Shown piece by piece: positions 63,701-64,000 of a DNA stretch of 64,000 nucleotides (position 1 is its first letter; each line of letters opens with the position of its first letter). The position numbers and the translations under genes were made by a program. The DNA is from Candidatus Parabeggiatoa sp. HSG14 (GTDB taxonomy: Bacteria > Pseudomonadota > Gammaproteobacteria > Beggiatoales > Beggiatoaceae), in NCBI GenBank assembly GCA_030378085.1, contig JAUCGK010000393.1, forward strand, positions 1 through 64,000. Reading direction: 5' to 3'. The notes under the pieces were generated by a model. It had not been told where the DNA came from. It saw nothing but the letters and a program-made list of their open reading frames with translations, and did no database searches.

Positions 63701-64000
63701 TTCACCATTATCATCAAGTAGTAATACTTCAGTTTCGGCAATGGGATAACCTACTGGTACAGCATGGCGTGTATTTTCTATATCTTTATTAAGAAAATAT
63801 TGAAGGGTGACTGTTGATTCTGTTGGGCCCAATCCATTTATAAAAATACAATTATCATCAAAATATCGTTTATATTCGTCAAGATCTCTTTTGTAAACAG
63901 CTTCGCCACCAAGAACAATTAATCGAATATGCGGAAATTGTTTTTCACGGGTCAGTGTATTAAGAAAATGCCGATAAACTGTTGGGGTTGAATGATAAAT
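48734..64000 (-). CDS. Giant NRPS, 5'-truncated by the window edge (A-PCP + four C-A-PCP modules, one with N-MT)
   Basis: 5088 codons visible, open to the right edge; the frame continues through 63832, where a TTG inside the A domain (NGLGPTES) is not a start. Order: partial A (YHSTPTVYR, LGGEAV) and PCP (63080); C (62500), A reading D-V-Q-F-V-A-H-V-V (Pro-like, a3 at 61070), PCP (59880); C (59285), A reading D-A-L-W-L-G-G-T-F (Val-like, a3 at 57840), PCP (56695); C (56105), A reading D-I-W-E-M-T-A-D-D (unassigned, a3 at 54630), with an N-methyltransferase between a8 and a9 (VLEIGCGTG at 53480), PCP (52160); C (51590), A reading D-F-W-N-I-G-M-V-H (the classic Thr code, a3 at 50145), PCP (LGAHS, 48955). 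The basic C-terminal helix (NRAEKRQAAQKRRKQNR) is typical of NRPS-to-PKS docking and points to the PKS encoded next. Confidence 0.93.
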   Translation of the reverse strand: MYHSTPTVYRHFLNTLTREKQFPHIRLIVLGGEAVYKRDLDEYKRYFDDNCIFINGLGPTESTVTLQYFLNKDIENTRHAVPVGYPIAETEVLLLDDNGEVTEIYGEIAIRSPYVALGYWQKPELTRSVFLPDPDGGNRRIYRMGDMGRLLSDGSVEFVGRKDFQIKLRGFRIELGEIEAVLTQHPSVQETVVIMVTDETKNEPRIIAYLVATKVKSDSIELRQFLKEKLPDYMIPSAFISLEAMPLTPTGKIDRRQLSVRKIQLSEDLESFVAPRTPEEELLAGIWALVLGIERVGIRDNFFGLGGHSLLATQLMSRIRDTFSVEVQLRTLFESPTVAELGETIRTNRQEYQLPSIQPVSRNSDLELSFAQQRLWFLAQLEGKNALYNLPGAVHLKGVLHIDALKKSLIEIVQRHESLRTTFSIANGKPIQVIHTSGFKPLSKFIDLQHLSDKKQTLESQRLIHEEAQCPFDIAQGPLLRTTLIKLSNKEYLLQVTMHHIISDGWSIGLFIEELSSLYNAFSQGKPSPLSPLPIQYVDFAHWQRQWLAGDILETQLNYWQKQMAMTPALLELPTDKPRPSVQSFQGATERLQLSPELTEQLKTLSLKTETTLFMTLLSAFATLLSRYTGSDDIVIGSPIANRIHSQTESLIGFFVNTLVLRTDLQGNPSFSDLLQRVRQVALDAYAHQDIPFEQLVEVLQPERSLSHAPLFQVMFALQNAPMGRLTLSGLTWRPVDIKVDIAKFDLSLFMFESEQGLQGHIEYNTDLFEHATITRIIGHFQTLLNGIVTNPEQCLSELPLLTAVEQQQLQDWNNTTITFPQDKCLHQEFESQVLQMPDVPAVIFENQPLSYAQLNKNANQLAHELQKNGVKPNVLVGLCVERSFDMVIGLLGILKAGGAYIPLDPAYPKERLAFMLSDSQASVLLTQTSLLNDLPETKAKIVCLDTVLENLSQGDERNPVSGVTLDNLAYVIYTSGSTGQPKGVAMEHRSLHNLIFWQQTHIVAKGSRTLQFAPISFDVSFQEIFSTWCVGGALVLVSEEIRKDAVALLQWLQEQAIENLFLPFVALQQLAEIAESTGVLLKKLRHIVTAGEQLQITSAMANWLSKLPDCTLHNHYGPSESHVVTAFTLPEEVKTWPVLPSIGKPIANTQIYLLDADYNKVPIGIPGELYIGGLPLARGYLNRPDMTAKKFINIQLSNNADEQRKLSTRLYKTGDLARYLPDGNLEFLGRIDNQVKIRGFRIELGEIEAILAGHPSVRETVVIDRTDTQGTKRLIAYLVPTKTVSDQKLRRFIKEKLPEYMLPSAFVRLDVLPLTPSGKIDRRKLPDNDLQRSMEADFVAAKTPTQEIIAAMWANVLNLSQVGIFDNFFELGGHSLLATQVVSKIRDTFSIEIPVRRLFESPTVAGLSEYIDTAHPENQHSLIPPLLPVSHDIKKPLSFAQQRLWFLDQLEGASATYHISTALHIKGVLNVMALQQSFTEMVQRHEVLRTNFTQVDGVAIQVINPAQTLSIVEVHESSSDKITAEVTRLATTYVQQPFDLGKDALLRVVLLALNDNEHVLVVTMHHIISDGWSINIFLREFVALYKAFSKGELSPLVELPVQYADFSHWQRQWLSGEVLETQINYWKQQLANAPPVLELPTDRPRPPVQTFRGRSEYFELNNDLSNQLKTLSQQSGVTLFMTLLASFATLLSRYSGQENVVMGAGIANRNHSEIEALIGFFTNTLVMRTDLSNNPSFETLLIRVRQMALEAYGHQDVPFEKLVEELQPKRDMSHTPIFQVMFAMQGLSTKEEDLQLPDLTIKPLFLENVAAKFDLTLYMDETPQGLVGALEYNTDLFDTSTIKLLLAHFQNLLAGIVANPAQRLSDLPLLSETERHQILVEWNNTYTDYPYKKSIPQLFEAQVEKTPETVAVVFADQQLTYQELNVQANQLAHHLQTLGIGADVLVGLCVERSLEMVIGVLGILKTGGAYFSLDSSYPKDNLAFMLEDSQISVLLTEEKLVNKLPEHNARVVFLENIATNNHFITQKSRKENLISHVTADNLAYVSYTSGSTGRPKGVCINQRSVIRLVKNTNYASFTADQIFLQFAPLAFDASTLEIWGPLLNGAKLIIMPPQTPSLEELGRVIRQHKVTTLWLTAGLFNQMVDERLEDLSTVRQLLAGGDVLSVPHVRKILRELKDCQLINGYGPTENTTFTCCFPIVESQVKTSVPIGRPIANTQVYILDKYFQPVPIGIPGELHIGGDGLARGYLNRPELTAEKFILNPYVPNSRLYKTGDLVRYQVDGNIEFLGRFDNQVKIRGFRIELGEIETVLAQHPVVLETIVIVREYQTNDKRLVAYIVPEQNTAQSTPSELLRFLKEKLPDYMVPSALVMLDALPLNPNGKVERNALPAPENSVDEESYIAPRTPTEEILGGLFANILKLEQVGIQDNFFERGGHSLLATQLISRIRDTFAVELPLRDLFESPTIADLVMPIEAARQNESIPPIQAVAREGELPLSFAQERLWFLNQLEPNNPFYNMPIALRLRGSLSVETLKQSLQEIVQRHESLRTTFGAVEGHAVQIISPTLDLPFSVVDCQSFSITEQAEKVQRLITQDAGQPFDLAKGPLIRASLLRVGVAEYVFLLNLHHIISDGWSMGVLIQELTTLYTAFSTGAPSPFSPLPIQYSDFATWQREWFQGTVLEKQLSYWKQQLTGASPLLKLPKDRPRPAVQTFQGGSERIEINKEVAQSLKTLSRENGATLFMTLLAAFAILLYRYSDQDDIVIGSPIANRNRGEMESLIGFFVNTLALRIDLSSTPTFVELLKQVQKTALDAYTYQDLPFEKLVDELQIERDLSQNPLFQVMFALQNAPMEDVGLPGLTSTPIVKQRIASLFDLVFDMWEVDSGLVGVLEYNTDLFDATTIVRMLAHFQTLLAGIAINPKQPISELPLLTEVEKSQLLSKWNGTRKNYPVHKSIHSLFETQVEITPNQVAAVHADQHISYIALNKRANQIAHWLRRIGIKPNDFVGILEERGIDFLAAMLGILKAGSAFLPIDPSYPDDRVQYMVTDSQIHTLITRGVLFDKIATEIEGEDYLHDLLCFDDSKPRFSGKTTFIREIEKEPTVNTDNLNEPTDIAYMLYTSGSTGLPKGTMVRHNGAVNHIYAEFDELAFHQNTAFLQSAPSSSDISVWQFLAPILIGGHTVIVDFETICDPVKLFKVIKKQQVTLIELVPVVMQGVLEHIAQLPKEEQTLPALEWAMVTGEAVSPALVNQWLQTYPNIKLVNAYGPTEAADDICQAVLDKPLSAKQLNVPIGKPIANLSLYVLDRHLKLQPIGVYGEICVSGIGVGAGYWRNEERTRANFVNNPYADELHGETIYRTGDLGRWLPDGSLEFIGRLDHQVKIRGFRIELGEIEGVLSQYPAVRETIVIDREDEEQPGDKRLVAYLIANMQGEGLQAQIKELHTEQVSLWQDLHEDSYGDAPSHDDPTFNIIGWDSTYTGQQLPDEVMHERVDTTIDRILSLQPENVLEIGCGTGLLMYRIVPHCKNFVGTDLSSVALKRLEDSKSSVKINGLKDVTLLQKMADDFEGFETDTFDTLVMNSVVQYFPSIDYLLQVLKGSFTVVKTGGSIFIGDVRSLPLIKAYHASVQFSKAEDSVTQLELEQHIRKQMVQEQELAIAPAFFIALKTHFPQISHVEIQPEHGVFHNEMTRFRYDVILHLKEGENRKEERELAWLDWSEKPLSLSDIRQRLVEKQPPYLALRHVANARLSTENKVLDWLVNAASTETVAQLRDSLSTFESKDVDPEKLWQLTQELPYDIHINCSVDRTDGSYDVIFRHHASRENYSLVFEPIIHSLSKPLPITPDWNEYTNNPLQEKFTRKLLPQLRGFLKEKLPQHMIPTDFVFLETFPLMPNGKVDREALPAPDTSRNILTEGYIAPSNPIEEGLATIWAEVLGLEKIGIHDNFFELGGHSLKATQVISRIHKDLGIEIAVRDMFNLPTIAELAIEMNTGSTTDYLDIERIPDAVHYPISHAQRRLWVLAQMEGGSAAYHMASALLLKGKIEQVAFERAFITLVERHESLRTTFISVENEPRQQIHSQIEAQMGFVDLTTEVNPQQRAEELALEDTHTEFDLENGPLIRMSLLKLADNQFALLSNMHHIISDGWSLDVLSREFLQLYVAFCQNQDHSLPDLRIHYRDYAHWQNNLLQSDTVTVHQNYWHEKLAGEMPVLNLPTDFPRPPVKTYNGKKLSCLLATPLPDLQNFNRQHNVSLFMTLVALVNVLFYRYTEQKDIIVGSPVAGRDHADLENQIGFYVNTLVLRSQNQSEMSFADFLQQIKSTTLEAYEHQIYPFDRLVQDLNLHRDVSRSPLFDVMVVMQNIESVDFSLENIQFSPLLTKGGTSQFDLTLSFEERHDGLHTTIWYNTDLFLEERIVRLTQHFETLVASILTDANQPIARLNILPKPEQQKLLYEFNGTTTNYPRDKSLIDLFVAQASITADAVAVTFETQQLTYSELNAKANQLAHHLIELGIGANVLVGLCVERSLEMVVGILGILKAGGAYVPLDPTYPAERLAFMLEDSQVPILLTQQKLEIGNWKSVVEKKIQVVYLDSDWPKICDNFINAQLPMPKPEDIAYVIYTSGSTGKPKGVLVTHANVARLFSATQSWYHFNEKDVWTLFHSYAFDFSVWELWGALLYGGRLVVVPYLISRSPEAFYDLVDSEGVTVLNQTPSAFRQLIQVDKSSDVAKPLNLRTVIFGGEALDIPSLRPWFERHGDQKPQLVNMYGITETTVHVTYRPLSIADLKSQGSAIGCAIPDLQVYILDQYGQPVPIGVPGELHVGGAGLAQGYLNRPTLTAEKFILLTMAHDLLECRLYKTGDLARYLSNGDIEYLGRIDNQVKIRGFRIELGEIETVLTAHPAVQESIVMAQKQTDDARLIAYLNVTDQNPNIDELRRFLTKKLPDYMVPATFVMLEAFPLTPSGKVDIRALPVPDQTRPEMETTYIAPQSELERVLATVWQEMLGVEKVGIQDNVFDLGAHSVLIIEVRKKLKEILNKDIPVVQLFKYPTIGALAEYFSQTQNTEETKTTTVQLIQNRAEKRQAAQKRRKQNR

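Noticed and set aside
63830..63832. TTG at 63832 as the start of the giant NRPS
   Set aside because: It lies inside the a5 motif of an A domain; the same frame continues with recognisable A-domain sequence to 64000, so the gene is truncated by the window edge.

Overview
The window is AT-rich, repeat-laden bacterial DNA. It most likely comes from a gammaproteobacterium of the large sulfur-bacteria type (Thiotrichales/Beggiatoaceae). That placement is an inference from four things: thiE beside hemL (a gammaproteobacterial arrangement), Uma2-family nuclease paralogs, a filamentous-haemagglutinin-type secreted protein with the C-terminal signature common in these bacteria and in cyanobacteria, and many short palindromic repeats. 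No rRNA or tRNA gene is visible to confirm it.

Left part (1-22 kb), mixed chromosomal genes: thiE; three tandem, nearly identical Uma2-family nuclease genes; hemL; a small gene broken by two MITE-like elements; a 1408-residue pyruvate-phosphate-dikinase-like protein without the PEP barrel; a two-partner-secretion exoprotein (minus); a secreted trypsin-like protease; a REC-PAS-SpoIIE phosphatase regulator (minus); a UPF0104/LPG-synthase-type membrane protein; and an ATPase-like protein with a degenerate P-loop. The long gaps between them (5.25-6.3, 13.1-13.6, 14.9-15.3, 17.0-17.7 and 18.7-19.6 kb) hold several families of palindromic or TIR-bounded repeats and no further convincing genes.

Right part (20.6-64 kb), a minus-strand NRPS/PKS assembly line running off the right edge. 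In order of transcription: a giant NRPS (partial A-PCP, then C-A-PCP modules reading Pro-like, Val-like, an unassigned residue with an N-methyltransferase, and Thr); a small DUF697 membrane protein; a PKS (KS-AT-KR split by a methyltransferase-DH-ACP); a one-module NRPS (TubC docking-C-A[Gly]-PCP); a three-module NRPS (C-A-PCP, C-A-PCP-E, C-A[Orn/Dab]-PCP, then an orphan C); and an NRPS with a methyltransferase-interrupted A domain (A-MT-A, Val-like)-PCP-thioesterase. An EctB/Dat-type 2,4-diaminobutyrate aminotransferase closes the cluster and probably supplies the diamino acid. Genes are spaced tightly (4-bp overlap, 7 bp, 25 bp, 70 bp, 118 bp) and are probably one operon.

The line is colinear and predicts at least: X - Pro - Val - N-methyl-X - Thr - (methylated, reduced malonate unit) - Gly - Ile/Val - D-Ile/Val - Orn/Dab - (methyl-)Val, released or cyclised by the thioesterase. 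All substrate calls are specificity codes read by eye. I cannot match the whole to a named compound. The most unusual features are methyltransferases embedded inside two host enzyme domains (A between motifs a2 and a3; KR inside its Rossmann fold) and a terminal module whose C domain lies on the preceding protein.
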